DNA of 64,000 nt. It comes from Ruegeria marisrubri (GTDB lineage Bacteria; Pseudomonadota; Alphaproteobacteria; Rhodobacterales; Rhodobacteraceae). The DNA lies in the NCBI RefSeq assembly GCF_001507595.1, contig NZ_LQBQ01000035.1, positions 62,001 to 126,000 on the forward strand, in the 5' to 3' direction. The position numbers were made by a program, and so were the translations under genes. The stretch's first letter is position 1, and every line of letters starts with the position of its first letter. The notes beneath the pieces were generated by a model. The model had not been told where the DNA came from and searched no databases. It saw nothing but the letters and a program-made list of their open reading frames with translations. Shown here one piece after another: positions 18,029 through 27,371 of the stretch.

Positions 18029-20566
18029 TTGAACGCCAGAAACCCATTGCCGATACCCCGACTGTCCCTGTGGCTGACGCGCGCCGGGATGCTGGCCGAA
18101 CAGGTCTTGCGGGCGTTCTGGCCTTTGATCTCCATTCTCATGGCGGTGCTGGCAGCCCTGATGCTGGGGCTGCACGATCTGGCCGGGGTCGAACTCGTCT
18201 GGGCCGTTGGGGCGCTGGCGGCCATGGCGTCTCTGGTGGCCTTGGCGATGGGCGCGCGACGATTCCATTGGCCCACGCACGACGACGCGCTGGAGCGGCT
18301 GGACCGAACATTGCCGGGACGACCGATCCGGGCCCTGCTGGATGAACAGGCGATCGGCGCGCAGGATGCGGCCTCGGCCGAGGTCTGGCGGCAGCATCAG
18401 GCCCGCATGGCCCAGAGGGCCGCGCAGGCCGCGCCGGTCAAACCCGATCTTCGCCTGTCCGAGCGCGATCCTTTCGCCCTGCGCTATTCCGCCCTGCTTG
18501 CCCTCGTGGTGGCGCTTTTGTTCGGCTCGGTCTGGCGCGTGAGCTCTGTTTCGGACATGGCGCCGGGCGGGGCGATTGCCGCGCAGGGCCCGACCTGGGA
18601 GGGCTGGATCGAGCCGCCCCGTTACACCGGAAAGCCGACACTCTATCTGGCCGACCTTTCCGACGCATCCGTGCAGATCCCCGAAGGCAGCGATGTCACC
18701 CTGCGCTTTTATGGCGAGATCGGCAGGCTGTCGCTCAGCGAGACCACCTCTGCCGAAGGCACACAGGCAGAGACCGCGCCCGAGCAGAGTTTCACGGCCA
18801 CCCGATCCGGCGAAATGCGGATCGACGGCCCCGGGGGGCGGAGCTGGACGTTTGAGGTTCTTCCCGACAATCCGCCCGCGATCGACATAGCGGGCGCGGC
18901 CGAGGCGCAGGCCGGTGGGCAGATGACGCTGCCCTTCACCGCCAGTGATGACTACGGCGTGATTTCAGGCGAGGCGCTCATCCAGCTGGATCTGGCCAAG
19001 GTCGACCGCCGGCATGGTCTGGCGGCCGAGCCGGACAGCCGTGACGGGATCACCGTCGAATTGCCCATGCCCATTGCGGGCGATCGGAGTGAATTCACCG
19101 AAACCCTGATCGAGGACTTCTCGCAGCACCCGTGGGCGCATCTTCCGGTGACGATCCTGCTGTCCGTGCAGGACGCCAGAGAGCAAATCTCGATTTCCGC
19201 GCCTGTTTCGACGAGCCTTCCGGCCAGACGGTTCTTTGACCCGTTGGCCGCCGCCGTCATCGAACAGCGCCGTGACCTTCTGTGGGCACTGGCAAACGCG
19301 CCGCGCGTGGCACAGCTGCTGCGGGCGGTCTCGCACCGGCCCGAGGATGTGTTCCGTTCGGAAACCGCCTATCTGCGCCTACGCGTCATTCTCCGGCGGC
19401 TGGAAACCTATACCGAGTTCGGCCTCAAGCCCGAGCAACAGGCCGAAATCGCCCAGGCCCTGTGGGATCTGGCCATCCTGCTCGAGGAAGGCACGCTGAG
19501 CGACGCGCTGGAACGGTTGCGCCGGGCGCAGGAGCGCCTGACCGAAGCGATGAAGAACGGTGCCTCGGATCAGGAAATCGCCGAGCTGATGCAGGAATTG
19601 CGCGAGGCGACCGACGACTACCTGCGCCAGCTGCAGCGGCAGGCCCAGCAGGACGGGGCAGAGGGTCAAGACGGCCAGCAGGCGCAGAACGGCGAAACCA
19701 TGCAGATGACGCAGGACGACCTGCAGCGCATGATGGACCGCATCCAGGAATTGATGGAACAGGGCCGGATGGCCGAGGCGCAGCAGGCGTTGCAGGAATT
19801 CCAGCAGATGATGGAAAACATGCGCGTCACTCAGGGGCAGGGTCAGGGCAGTCAATCCGAAGGGCGCCGGGCGATGGAGGATCTGGCCGAGACGCTGCGC
19901 GATCAGCAGGGGCTGAGCGATCAGGCCTTCCGCGACCTGCAGGAACAGTTCAACCCCGGCGCACAGTCCGGCGATCGGCAGGGCAACGAAGGCCGGTCCG
20001 GCGGTCAGGGCCGGGGTCAGAGCCATGACGGTCAGGGGCAGGGCTCGGACCAGGCGGGCAACGGCGAGGAAGGACAGCAAGGGTCTCTGGCCGACCGCCA
20101 GCAGGCCCTGCGCGAGGAACTGCGCCGCCAGGAACAGGGGCTGCCGGGCGCGGGAACACCCGAGGGCGATGCCGCCCGTGACGCTCTGGACCGGGCCGGG
20201 CGCGCCATGGAAGGCGCCGAAGAGGCGCTGCGCAGCGACGATCTGGCCGAAGCCATCGACCAGCAGTCCGAGGCAATGGAGGCCATGCGCGAAGGCATGC
20301 GGGCGCTGGGCGAAGCCCTGGCGCAAGAACAGTCACAGCCGGGGCAGGGCGCGCAGGATGGCGACATGCAGGCCCGCAATTTGGATCCGCTGGGGCGCAA
20401 TCAGGGCGCTGTCGGCTCGATTTCCACGGACGAAGGCCTGTTGCAGGGCGAGGATGTCTATCGCCGCGCCCGCGAGTTGCTGGACGAAATCCGCCGTCGC
20501 ACGGGCGAAACCGACCGCCCGAAGATCGAACTGGACTATCTCAAGCGGTTGCTCGAACGGTTCTGA
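18029..20566 (+). CDS. TIGR02302 family (DUF4175) membrane protein with Gln/Gly-rich coiled coil
   Basis: An 845-residue protein typical of alphaproteobacteria. Two hydrophobic segments near residues 25-75 and another near 150-170 place the N-terminus in the membrane. A beta-rich middle follows, and from about residue 490 a long charged helical region turns very Gln- and Gly-rich (QGQGQGSQ, QGRGQSHDGQGQ) before an ordered C-terminal end. The start is TTG 18029, 6 nt after GGGAGG. Function is unknown in the family; the design suggests an envelope scaffold. It lies 34 nt after lysA and is probably co-transcribed. Confidence 0.85.
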   Translation: MNARNPLPIPRLSLWLTRAGMLAEQVLRAFWPLISILMAVLAALMLGLHDLAGVELVWAVGALAAMASLVALAMGARRFHWPTHDDALERLDRTLPGRPIRALLDEQAIGAQDAASAEVWRQHQARMAQRAAQAAPVKPDLRLSERDPFALRYSALLALVVALLFGSVWRVSSVSDMAPGGAIAAQGPTWEGWIEPPRYTGKPTLYLADLSDASVQIPEGSDVTLRFYGEIGRLSLSETTSAEGTQAETAPEQSFTATRSGEMRIDGPGGRSWTFEVLPDNPPAIDIAGAAEAQAGGQMTLPFTASDDYGVISGEALIQLDLAKVDRRHGLAAEPDSRDGITVELPMPIAGDRSEFTETLIEDFSQHPWAHLPVTILLSVQDAREQISISAPVSTSLPARRFFDPLAAAVIEQRRDLLWALANAPRVAQLLRAVSHRPEDVFRSETAYLRLRVILRRLETYTEFGLKPEQQAEIAQALWDLAILLEEGTLSDALERLRRAQERLTEAMKNGASDQEIAELMQELREATDDYLRQLQRQAQQDGAEGQDGQQAQNGETMQMTQDDLQRMMDRIQELMEQGRMAEAQQALQEFQQMMENMRVTQGQGQGSQSEGRRAMEDLAETLRDQQGLSDQAFRDLQEQFNPGAQSGDRQGNEGRSGGQGRGQSHDGQGQGSDQAGNGEEGQQGSLADRQQALREELRRQEQGLPGAGTPEGDAARDALDRAGRAMEGAEEALRSDDLAEAIDQQSEAMEAMREGMRALGEALAQEQSQPGQGAQDGDMQARNLDPLGRNQGAVGSISTDEGLLQGEDVYRRARELLDEIRRRTGETDRPKIELDYLKRLLERF

Positions 20567-20596
20567 GCGGGCTGCCTTCGACAGTCACACCCATCA

Positions 20597-21367
20597 TCAG
20601 GGCTGCATGATTGCGGCGGCCTGCGCTTCGAGCCAGATACGGGCTTGGTCGATCAGGGCAACGTAGGATGCCAGCGCCGGATCTGCCTGCGGGACCGCCT
20701 CGCCGATCTGCTGCGCATTGCTGTAAAGCAATATCAGGACCACGCCCAAAATGACGATCAGGGCAAAACCGCGCATGAAACCGTCCGGTTTCCGCTGTGG
20801 CTGCTTGTCACGATCCGCCTGTTCCGCTGCCACCTCGCTGCGCAGGGTCGCATTGATTTCCTCGATATCAGGCAACGCGCCACGGCGGGTTTCCCGTGCC
20901 CGCTCATCGGCAGGTTGCTCAGGCTTTCGGACCGGTTCCGCGCTTGCCGGCGCCTCCAGCCCGAGATCCGGCTGGCTTTCCAGGTTCCCGGCCTCGCGGG
21001 CGCGCAATTCCGCCTCGCGGGCAGCTTCTTCGCGAAGGATGCTGGCGACGTTCGGATCGACGGACCGCTCGGCAGCCGGCGGGGTGCGCGGGCGCTCGGC
21101 GACATCTCCCGGCCGCGCGGCCTGTCCGGCCATCTCGGGTTTGCGGGGTGCCGGCTTGGCAGCCGGCGGCTTGGCGGCGACCTGAGCTTCTACATGTGTG
21201 GGGCGGGTTTCGCTTGCTTCGGGCGGCGGTGTTTCGGCGGTTTCGCCGGCCCGCTTCTGAAACCAGGTGTTGTCGCAATTGGAGCACTGCACATCCCGAC
21301 CGCCTTCGGGGATCACTTCGTCGGGAACCTCATACTGAGCCCCGCATTTCGGGCATGTCAGACGCAT
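20597..21367 (-). CDS. Zinc-ribbon (MJ0042-type) membrane protein
   Basis: 256 residues. The N-terminus binds zinc with Cys5, Cys8, Cys28 and Cys31 (LTCPKCGAQY...VQCSNCDNTW). A long Pro/Ala/Glu-rich disordered part follows (residues about 45-190). One transmembrane helix is at about 215-235 (GFALIVILGVVLILLYSNAQ) with a short tail. A cytosolic zinc ribbon on a single-pass anchor suggests nucleic-acid or protein binding at the membrane; the exact role is unknown. Start ATG 21367 follows CCAGGAGACAG. It is divergent from ftsE with 184 bp between starts. Confidence 0.85.
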   Translation of the reverse strand: MRLTCPKCGAQYEVPDEVIPEGGRDVQCSNCDNTWFQKRAGETAETPPPEASETRPTHVEAQVAAKPPAAKPAPRKPEMAGQAARPGDVAERPRTPPAAERSVDPNVASILREEAAREAELRAREAGNLESQPDLGLEAPASAEPVRKPEQPADERARETRRGALPDIEEINATLRSEVAAEQADRDKQPQRKPDGFMRGFALIVILGVVLILLYSNAQQIGEAVPQADPALASYVALIDQARIWLEAQAAAIMQP

Positions 21368-21551
21368 ACTGTCTCCTGGCCTCACTCGTTGTCTGATAAC
21401 AATTTTTTCTCGGATGATATTCCGTTACTGCCTGCAGGCAAAGAATGTTTTCTTTCTTGGTGAGCAAGTGTTTCTCATTGGCCCCGGTGCGGGCATTGAA
21501 ACCTGCCACATGCTGAGGCAAGAAGGGCGCCAAGGCGACAGGGGGCGGGTC

Positions 21552-22229
21552 TTGATAGAGCTGGAAAACGTCAGCTACAGCTACGGAGGCGGGCAACTGC
21601 TGAGCGATGTCTCGATGCAACTCGCGCCGGGCTCCTTCCATTTTCTGACCGGGCCGTCCGGCTCGGGGAAAACCACGCTTCTGAAACTGTGCTACGGGGC
21701 GCTGGCGCCGACGACCGGGCGGCTCAGCGTGTTTGGCGAGGACATGGGCAGGCTGGACCGAGACCAGATGGCCATGATGCGCCGCCGGATCGGAGTAGTT
21801 CATCAGGACTGTCGTTTTCTCGATCACTTGACGCTGGCCGAGAATGTCGCGCTCCCCCTGCTGGTGTCGGGGCGTGATCCGAAAGGTGAAGAGGAAAACC
21901 TGAAGGAACTCATGCAATGGGTCGGGCTGGGGCCGCGGGCCGAGGCGCACCCCCCGGAACTGTCGGGCGGCGAGCGGCAGCGCGCGGCGCTGGCCCGCGC
22001 GGTCATCCTGTCACCGGATATCGTGCTGGCGGACGAACCGACCGGCAATGTCGACTGGGACATGTCGCAGCGGCTGCTGCGCCTTTTGGGCGAACTCAAC
22101 CGCATGGGAAAGACGGTGCTGGTCGCCACCCATGACCTGAGCCTCATTCGCGCGGCAAAAAGCCAGGTTCAGGCGCGTGTGCTGCGCATTTCGCAGCGGA
22201 AACTCCAGCTTGCGGGGGCGGACCTGTGA
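21552..22229 (+). CDS. ftsE: Cell division ABC ATPase FtsE
   Basis: A 225-residue ATPase that pairs with FtsX to drive septal peptidoglycan hydrolase activation. Walker A GPSGSGKTT, signature LSGGERQRAALARA, Walker B VLADEPTGNVD and the H-loop ATHD are all intact. TTG 21552, after an AGGGGG ribosome site, gives the usual FtsE beginning (IELENVSYSYGG). ATG 21510 would add 14 residues without a ribosome site. It overlaps ftsX by 4 nt. Confidence 0.9.
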   Translation: MIELENVSYSYGGGQLLSDVSMQLAPGSFHFLTGPSGSGKTTLLKLCYGALAPTTGRLSVFGEDMGRLDRDQMAMMRRRIGVVHQDCRFLDHLTLAENVALPLLVSGRDPKGEEENLKELMQWVGLGPRAEAHPPELSGGERQRAALARAVILSPDIVLADEPTGNVDWDMSQRLLRLLGELNRMGKTVLVATHDLSLIRAAKSQVQARVLRISQRKLQLAGADL

Positions 22230-23125
22230 TCGGGGCTCTGTCTCGGAATCTGCTGAAGGGCGACAAGCGGGCCGACCGGGTGGTGCCGCCTTCCGGGTTC
22301 ACCGCCAATCTGACCCTGTTCGTTTCCGGCGCGATGGCCTTTCTGGCCGTATTCGCCCTGGCGCTGTCGCTGGCCTCGGGGCGGGTGGCCGACCGCTGGG
22401 CCTCGGAACTGGCGCGCTCGGCCACGTTGCGAATCAACGCCCCGGCCGAACAGCGCGCGGCCCAGACCGAAGCGGCGCTCCGGGTGCTGCGGCAGACCCC
22501 CGGCGTGGCAGAGGCGCGTGCGCTGACACTCGAGGAACAGGCCGCTCTGCTGGCGCCGTGGTTCGGGCCGGATCTGCCCGTCGATGCCTTGCCCGTGCCG
22601 CAACTGATCGAAATCATCGAAGACGAACCCGGATATGACCCCAGCGGATTGCGGTTGCGTCTCAGCGCCGAAGTGCCAGGCGCCGTACTGGATGATCACG
22701 GGCGGTGGCGCCGGCCTCTGGTGGATGCGGCAAACGCCTTGCGCCGGCTTGCGCTGATTTCGGTGCTGCTGATCGGTGGGGCCACGGCGGCGATGATAAC
22801 ACTGGCGGCCAAGGCTTCGCTGGCCGCAAACGCGCAGGTGATCGAGGTTCTACGCCTGATCGGTGCCCGCGACAGCTTCATCGCGGGCGCCTTCGTGCGC
22901 CGCTTTACGTTGCGGACCCTGTTGGGCGCCTGCGCCGGCACGCTGTTTGGAATGACGGCGGTGCTTCTCCTGCCGGGTGCGTCCGAGGCCGGTGGATTCT
23001 TGACCGGGATCGGATTTCAGGGCATCGGCTGGGTTCTGCCGCTGTTGATCCCGGTGACGGGGGCTGCGGTGGCATTTGCTGCGACCTGGGTCGCCGCACG
23101 CCGCAAGTTGAAGGAGCTGTCCTGA
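22226..23125 (+). CDS. ftsX: Cell division protein FtsX
   Basis: A 299-residue membrane partner of FtsE. It has one hydrophobic segment early (TLFVSGAMAFLAVFALALSL), a periplasmic loop (about residues 55-165), and three more segments in the C-terminal half. The periplasmic loop is the part that contacts EnvC-type hydrolase activators; an EnvC homologue is encoded about 11 kb away in this window. Overlaps ftsE by 4 nt and plsC by 1 nt (TGATG). Confidence 0.9.
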   Translation: MIGALSRNLLKGDKRADRVVPPSGFTANLTLFVSGAMAFLAVFALALSLASGRVADRWASELARSATLRINAPAEQRAAQTEAALRVLRQTPGVAEARALTLEEQAALLAPWFGPDLPVDALPVPQLIEIIEDEPGYDPSGLRLRLSAEVPGAVLDDHGRWRRPLVDAANALRRLALISVLLIGGATAAMITLAAKASLAANAQVIEVLRLIGARDSFIAGAFVRRFTLRTLLGACAGTLFGMTAVLLLPGASEAGGFLTGIGFQGIGWVLPLLIPVTGAAVAFAATWVAARRKLKELS

Positions 23126-23865
23126 TGGCAAATGCAATCCAATGGGTGCGCTCGCTGATTTTCGTGATCGTGATCTATGCGTGGATGGGCATACTGGGGC
23201 TGGTCTTTGCGCCCTATGCGCTGTTCTCCAAGCGGGGCGCGCTGCGGGCCTGCAAGATCTACGCCCGCTCGACGATCTGGCTGGCGCGCTGGATGGTGGG
23301 AATTCGCGGCGAGGTCAGGGGCACGCCCCCGACCGGAGAGGTCATGGTCGCCGCCAAACACCAGTCATTCTTTGATATCCTGCTGATCTTCGATGCGGTT
23401 CCGCACGCCAAGTTCATCATGAAACGTGAATTGATGTGGACGCCGGTGATCGGCCTTTACGCCAAGCGGCTGGGGTGCGTTCCCGTGGATCGCGGCAAAA
23501 AAGGCGCTGCGATTGCCAAGATGGTTCAGGATGTCGCCAAGGAGTTCAACGAGCCCGGGCAGTTGGTGATCTACCCGCAGGGAACCCGTGTTCCGCCGGG
23601 GGTCAAGAAGCCCTACAAGGTAGGAACGGCGATCCTCTACGAAGGGCTGAAGAACCCATGTGTTCCGGCTGCCACCAATGTAGGGGTGTTCTGGCCACGG
23701 ACAGGCATCATGCGCAGGCCGGGTCACGCGATCGTCGAGTTTCTGGACCCGATCGAGCCCGGGGTCGACCGCAACACGTTCATGTCCCGCCTCGAAGAGG
23801 AAATCGAAAGCCACTCGGACCGGTTGATGCGAGGGGTGGGATTTGATCCCGATGCAGTTCATTGA
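23125..23865 (+). CDS. 1-acyl-sn-glycerol-3-phosphate acyltransferase (PlsC family)
   Basis: A 246-residue acyltransferase that would convert lysophosphatidic acid to phosphatidic acid at the inner membrane. An N-terminal hydrophobic segment is followed by the catalytic HQSFFD (H-x4-D). The acceptor-binding block is YPQGTRVPPG where many members have EGTR. The ATG shares a base with the ftsX stop, so it is coupled to division genes, a place where phospholipid supply would be useful. The longer open frame upstream lies inside ftsX and is spurious. Confidence 0.88.
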   Translation: MANAIQWVRSLIFVIVIYAWMGILGLVFAPYALFSKRGALRACKIYARSTIWLARWMVGIRGEVRGTPPTGEVMVAAKHQSFFDILLIFDAVPHAKFIMKRELMWTPVIGLYAKRLGCVPVDRGKKGAAIAKMVQDVAKEFNEPGQLVIYPQGTRVPPGVKKPYKVGTAILYEGLKNPCVPAATNVGVFWPRTGIMRRPGHAIVEFLDPIEPGVDRNTFMSRLEEEIESHSDRLMRGVGFDPDAVH

Positions 23866-23950
23866 TGGCAACCCCGCGCTCGAGGCGCGGCAGGACAAAC
23901 CCTGAGCGCCGTCCCCTCGCGGGCGTTTCGGGAAACAGGGCAAACGCCCT

Positions 23951-24142
23951 ATGACCGAAATCCTCGAAATCCATACCCAATGCGCCCGCGCGCTGATGCG
24001 GGTGGAGATCTGGGTATGCGGTGGCGAGGGTTCGGACTTGCCGACTGTCGGAGAACGTCCGTGCGAGATGACCAAGGGCGAAGAAGGCGGGGCAGACTAT
24101 GACCGCAAATGGCCTGCCCATGCCTTGCAAGCCTTGTGGTAA
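23951..24142 (+). pseudogene. C-terminal remnant of a pyridoxamine-5'-phosphate-oxidase-family flavin-binding protein
   Basis: 63 codons encode TEILEIHTQCARALMR, then the LPTVGE motif, then a tail with YDRKWPAHALQALW. These match the C-terminal third of the large PNPOx-like family (typical length about 200), in which CA+ALxR..LW and ELPTxGE are conserved. In the same frame, matching residues (GKQGKRP) occur just upstream of the ATG, back to a stop at 23903. The flavin-binding N-terminal two thirds are absent and only 85 bp separate it from plsC. It is most simply a decayed gene; expression of the fragment is possible but lacks a ribosome site. Confidence 0.6.
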
Positions 24143-24144
24143 CA

Positions 24145-24206
24145 GGGGGCGCTGCCCCCGCCGCGGCAGGCCGCGGCTCCCCCGGGATATTTTCAGCCAG
24201 ATGAAG
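24145..24206. repeat. Intergenic hairpin element with GGATATTTTCAGCCAGATGAAG
   Basis: Two adjacent hairpins, GGGGGC-GCT-GCCCCC (24145-24159) and GCCGCGG-CAGG-CCGCGGC (24160-24177), are followed by CCCCCGGGATATTTTCAGCC. This type of GC-hairpin plus ATATTT...GATGAAG block recurs between genes in Rhodobacteraceae genomes, from my recollection. Here it starts right after the folC stop on the minus strand, where it can act as a transcript end. A weaker relative is at 41321-41356. Confidence 0.55.
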
Positions 24207-24208
24207 CC

Positions 24209-25483
24209 TTAGCCGTTTTCGCGCAGGATGTTGCCGGCGAGATAGAGCGAGCCGCAGATCAGGACCCGGGCCTGTGGGTCGCGGGCGGTGATCGCGGCCA
24301 GTGCCTCGGCCACGCTGTCGGCGGTGGTGGCGGGCAGGTTCACGGCAGTTGCGGCGGCGGCGGTTTCTTCGGCGCTCAGCGTGTTGGCTTCGCCGGGGAT
24401 GGAAACGGCCGTGAGCGAGCTGGTCTTTTCGGCCAGAGGCGCGAGATAGCCCGTCACGTCCTTGGTATTGAGCATGCCGCAGATCATGTGCGTCGGGCGC
24501 GGCGGCAGCTTGGCCAGGACATCGGCCAGTGCCTGTCCGGCGGCGGCGTTGTGGCCGCCGTCGAGCCAGAGCTCGGCCTGAGGCGCCTGTTCGACCAGCG
24601 GGCCGGTCTTCAGGCGCTGCATGCGGGCGGGCCAGTGGGCGCGGGTGACAGCGGCCTCGTAGGCGGCATCACCCAAGGCGAGATGGCGCAGGACCGCCAG
24701 CGCGGCGCCGGCGTTCTGGATCTGGTGGGCGCCCAGCAGGTTCGGCAGCGGCAGGTCGCGCAGGCCGTTTTCGTCCTGGTAGATCAGGCGGCCGTGTTCC
24801 TCGTGGACGTGCCAGTGCTGGCCATGGGCCAGCAGCGGTGCGCCGAGGCGGGCGGCGGTGGCCTCGATGACCTCCATCGCTTCGTCGGGCTGGGGTCCGA
24901 CGATGCAGGGTACGCCGCGCTTGATGATGCCCGCCTTTTCGGCGGCGATCCTGGCCAGCGTGTTGCCGAGGAACTGCTCGTGGTCGATCGAGATCGGGGT
25001 GATGACGGTGATCGCGGGTTTCGCGATCACGTTGGTGGCGTCGAGCCGCCCGCCAAGACCGACCTCGAGCAGCGTGTAGTCGGCAGGCACACGGGAAAAG
25101 GCCAGCAGGGCGGCGCAGGTGGTGATCTCGAAATAGGTGATGTTCTCGCCGCCATTGGCCGTGTAGCACTCATCCAGCACCGCGGTCAGGTCGGGTTCCG
25201 AGATCAGCTCGCCCGCCAGGCGGATGCGTTCGTGAAAGCGCGCCAGGTGCGGCGAGGTATAGGCGTGCGCGGTCAGCCCGGCCCCTTCCAGCCCGGCGCG
25301 GATCATCGCCTGGGTCGAGCCCTTGCCGTTGGTGCCGGCGATGTGGATCACCGGGGGCAGCTTGTCCTGCGGGTTGCCCAAGGCCTCGAGCAGACGCCAG
25401 ACACGGTCCAAGGTCAGGTCGATGATCTTGGGGTGCAGCGCCATCATCCGGTCGAGGATGGCGTCCGATGTCGTGGCGGTCAT
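24209..25483 (-). CDS. folC: Bifunctional folylpolyglutamate synthase / dihydrofolate synthase
   Basis: A 424-residue ligase that joins glutamate to dihydropteroate and extends folate glutamyl tails. The ATP loop is GTNGKGST, with TSPHL and VGLGGRLDATN as further Mur-ligase-family blocks and LDGGHN in the C-terminal domain. The order and length fit FolC. Start ATG 25483 overlaps the accD stop by 4 nt. The accD-folC pair is a widespread arrangement; the open frame beyond the ATG lies in accD and is spurious. Confidence 0.95.
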   Translation of the reverse strand: MTATTSDAILDRMMALHPKIIDLTLDRVWRLLEALGNPQDKLPPVIHIAGTNGKGSTQAMIRAGLEGAGLTAHAYTSPHLARFHERIRLAGELISEPDLTAVLDECYTANGGENITYFEITTCAALLAFSRVPADYTLLEVGLGGRLDATNVIAKPAITVITPISIDHEQFLGNTLARIAAEKAGIIKRGVPCIVGPQPDEAMEVIEATAARLGAPLLAHGQHWHVHEEHGRLIYQDENGLRDLPLPNLLGAHQIQNAGAALAVLRHLALGDAAYEAAVTRAHWPARMQRLKTGPLVEQAPQAELWLDGGHNAAAGQALADVLAKLPPRPTHMICGMLNTKDVTGYLAPLAEKTSSLTAVSIPGEANTLSAEETAAAATAVNLPATTADSVAEALAAITARDPQARVLICGSLYLAGNILRENG

Positions 25484-26412
25484 TGCTCGCCTTTGTCCTC
25501 GGCGGGTGTTTCCCTGGCCTCGGCTTCTGGCGGCGGCGACGGCAGGTCTCCGGCAATCGCGGGCGGCAGGCCCAGAAGCATCCGGGTGATGGTGATCAAC
25601 TCGTCCCGCATCTCGGTGCGCTTGGTCACGCGGTCGAGCATGCCGTGATCCAGCAGGTATTCGGCACGCTGGAAGCCCTCGGGCAGTTTCTCGCGGATCG
25701 TCTGTTCGATCACGCGGGGGCCGGCGAAACAGATCAGCGCGTTCGGCTCGGCGATCTGCACGTCGCCCAGCATCGCGTAGGATGCCGTCACGCCGCCGGT
25801 CGTGGGGTGGGTCAGAACGACGATATAGGGCAGGCCGGCCTCTTTCAGCATCTGCACCGCGACGGTGGTGCGCGGCATCTGCATCAGGCTGAGGATGCCT
25901 TCCTGCATCCGGGCGCCGCCGGCGGCGGAAAACAGGAGCAGCGGGCGCTTGAGCTTCACCGCCTCTTGCGCGGCGGCGATGATGGCGTTGCCCACATACA
26001 TGCCCATCGACCCGCCCATGAACGAGAAATCCTGCGCCGCGGCCACGATGGGGGTGCGGCCGATCTCGCCGGTGGCGACCAGCATGGCCTCTTTCTCGCC
26101 GGTCTTTTTCTGGGCCGCCTTCATGCGGTCGGGATATTTCTTCTGGTCCCGGAACTGCAGCGGGTCTGCCGTGGGGGACGGAACGGCAACCTCGGTGAAG
26201 ATCCCGCCATCGAACAGCGCCTTGAACCGCTGGCGCGGCGTGATTGCCATGTGGTGCCCGCACTGGGTGCAGACATTCAGATTGTCCGCCAGTTCGCGGT
26301 GGAACAGCATCGTTCCGCATTCGTCGCATTTGTGCCAGAGATTCTCGGGCACTTCCCTGCGCGAGAAGATCGAATTGATCCGGGGTCGGACGTAGTTGGT
26401 AATCCAGTTCAT
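25480..26412 (-). CDS. accD: Acetyl-CoA carboxylase carboxyltransferase beta subunit
   Basis: A 310-residue subunit that, with AccA, moves the carboxyl group from biotin to acetyl-CoA at the start of fatty acid synthesis. It has the N-terminal zinc ribbon (HKCDECGTMLF...NVCTQCGHH) and the crotonase-like core with FSAAGGARMQEG and TGGVTASYAMLGD. The C-terminal tail is Pro/Glu-rich. ATG 26412 precedes the usual NWITNYVRP start. It overlaps folC by 4 nt. Confidence 0.96.
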   Translation of the reverse strand: MNWITNYVRPRINSIFSRREVPENLWHKCDECGTMLFHRELADNLNVCTQCGHHMAITPRQRFKALFDGGIFTEVAVPSPTADPLQFRDQKKYPDRMKAAQKKTGEKEAMLVATGEIGRTPIVAAAQDFSFMGGSMGMYVGNAIIAAAQEAVKLKRPLLLFSAAGGARMQEGILSLMQMPRTTVAVQMLKEAGLPYIVVLTHPTTGGVTASYAMLGDVQIAEPNALICFAGPRVIEQTIREKLPEGFQRAEYLLDHGMLDRVTKRTEMRDELITITRMLLGLPPAIAGDLPSPPPEAEARETPAEDKGEQ

Positions 26413-26471
26413 GGCGGAGCCTTGCTGATGCTTTGTGCAGGTCAAATAAGACCCTGCGTCAGGAAATGCAA

Positions 26472-27371
26472 TCAGCGCCGCAATGCCAGACGGGCGGCAA
26501 GCCAGGCCACGAGCATCAGGGCAAAGTCCACCACCAGCCATGCGCGCAGCCGTTCGGTGTCGGACATTTCGTAGGGCAGAAGATACAGGGCGAGCCCGTC
26601 CAGGCTGTCGGGCAGGGCGATGAACAGCAAGGCAATGAGATTGTTGAAGAAGTGCAGGGCGATCGCCGGGCCGAGCGTTCCGGCCCGTGCGGTCAGGTCG
26701 GCCATCAGCACGCCGAAGGCGCCCGACCAGAGCGCGATCAGCGCCGCGTTCTCTCCTGCCTGTGCCGGAACATAGTGCCCGGCGGCGAACAGGATCGACG
26801 GGATGACCATCCAGATCACCGGCGCGCGGAACCGCGCGGCCAGGCATTGCTGGAGGTATCCGCGAAAGAGGATTTCCTCGGCGCTGGTCTGAATCAGGAT
26901 GGCGGCAAGGGAAAAGGGCAGGATGAGCAGCCAGACCGACAGTTGCAGATTCGGCTGCAGCGGGGCGCCCATGTCATAGGGCGGCAGAACGAACAGCACC
27001 GCCCCGAGGATGAGAAGCACGCGCAGGACCCGCCAGAACTGCTGCCTGGCCTGTGCGAGTGGTCCGACGATGCTTTCCAGGCTGCGCCGCTGGAATGTCC
27101 GGGCGGCGGCGGCCACGCCCAGGATGAGGAAACCGAAGCTGCCCAGCAACAGCAGCAGGGCACCGGGGTTTGCACCTGTCAGGAATCCCCGGATCAGCTC
27201 GTCCGAGCCCAGCTTGGTGACCAGCGTCAGAAGGAACGCGTTCAGCCCGAAAACCACGACCGCCATCAAAAGCAGCCCGGCCAGCAGGCGCCAGAGCTCG
27301 GGATATCGGCGTGCGGGCGCCACGAGTTGCTCGTGCGCAGCATAGACCCGTTCGATCCGGTCACCGCCCAT
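26472..27371 (-). CDS. CPBP-family intramembrane metalloprotease
   Basis: A 299-residue multi-pass protein of the CAAX-protease/bacteriocin-processing (CPBP, Abi) family. The glutamate motif EEILFRGYLQ, the FAAGHY histidine and the later LHFFNN histidine are the expected metal-site residues, so the active site looks complete. Substrate unknown. Its ATG lies inside the end of the ABC-like gene (11-nt overlap), so the two are made together. This points to a joint role in the envelope, possibly processing or handling a substrate of the ABC-like protein; that is inference. Confidence 0.85.
   Translation of the reverse strand: MGGDRIERVYAAHEQLVAPARRYPELWRLLAGLLLMAVVVFGLNAFLLTLVTKLGSDELIRGFLTGANPGALLLLLGSFGFLILGVAAAARTFQRRSLESIVGPLAQARQQFWRVLRVLLILGAVLFVLPPYDMGAPLQPNLQLSVWLLILPFSLAAILIQTSAEEILFRGYLQQCLAARFRAPVIWMVIPSILFAAGHYVPAQAGENAALIALWSGAFGVLMADLTARAGTLGPAIALHFFNNLIALLFIALPDSLDGLALYLLPYEMSDTERLRAWLVVDFALMLVAWLAARLALRR

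Noticed and set aside
25484..26329. Frame upstream of folC inside accD
   Set aside because: accD is certain here; the translation has no recognisable domain.
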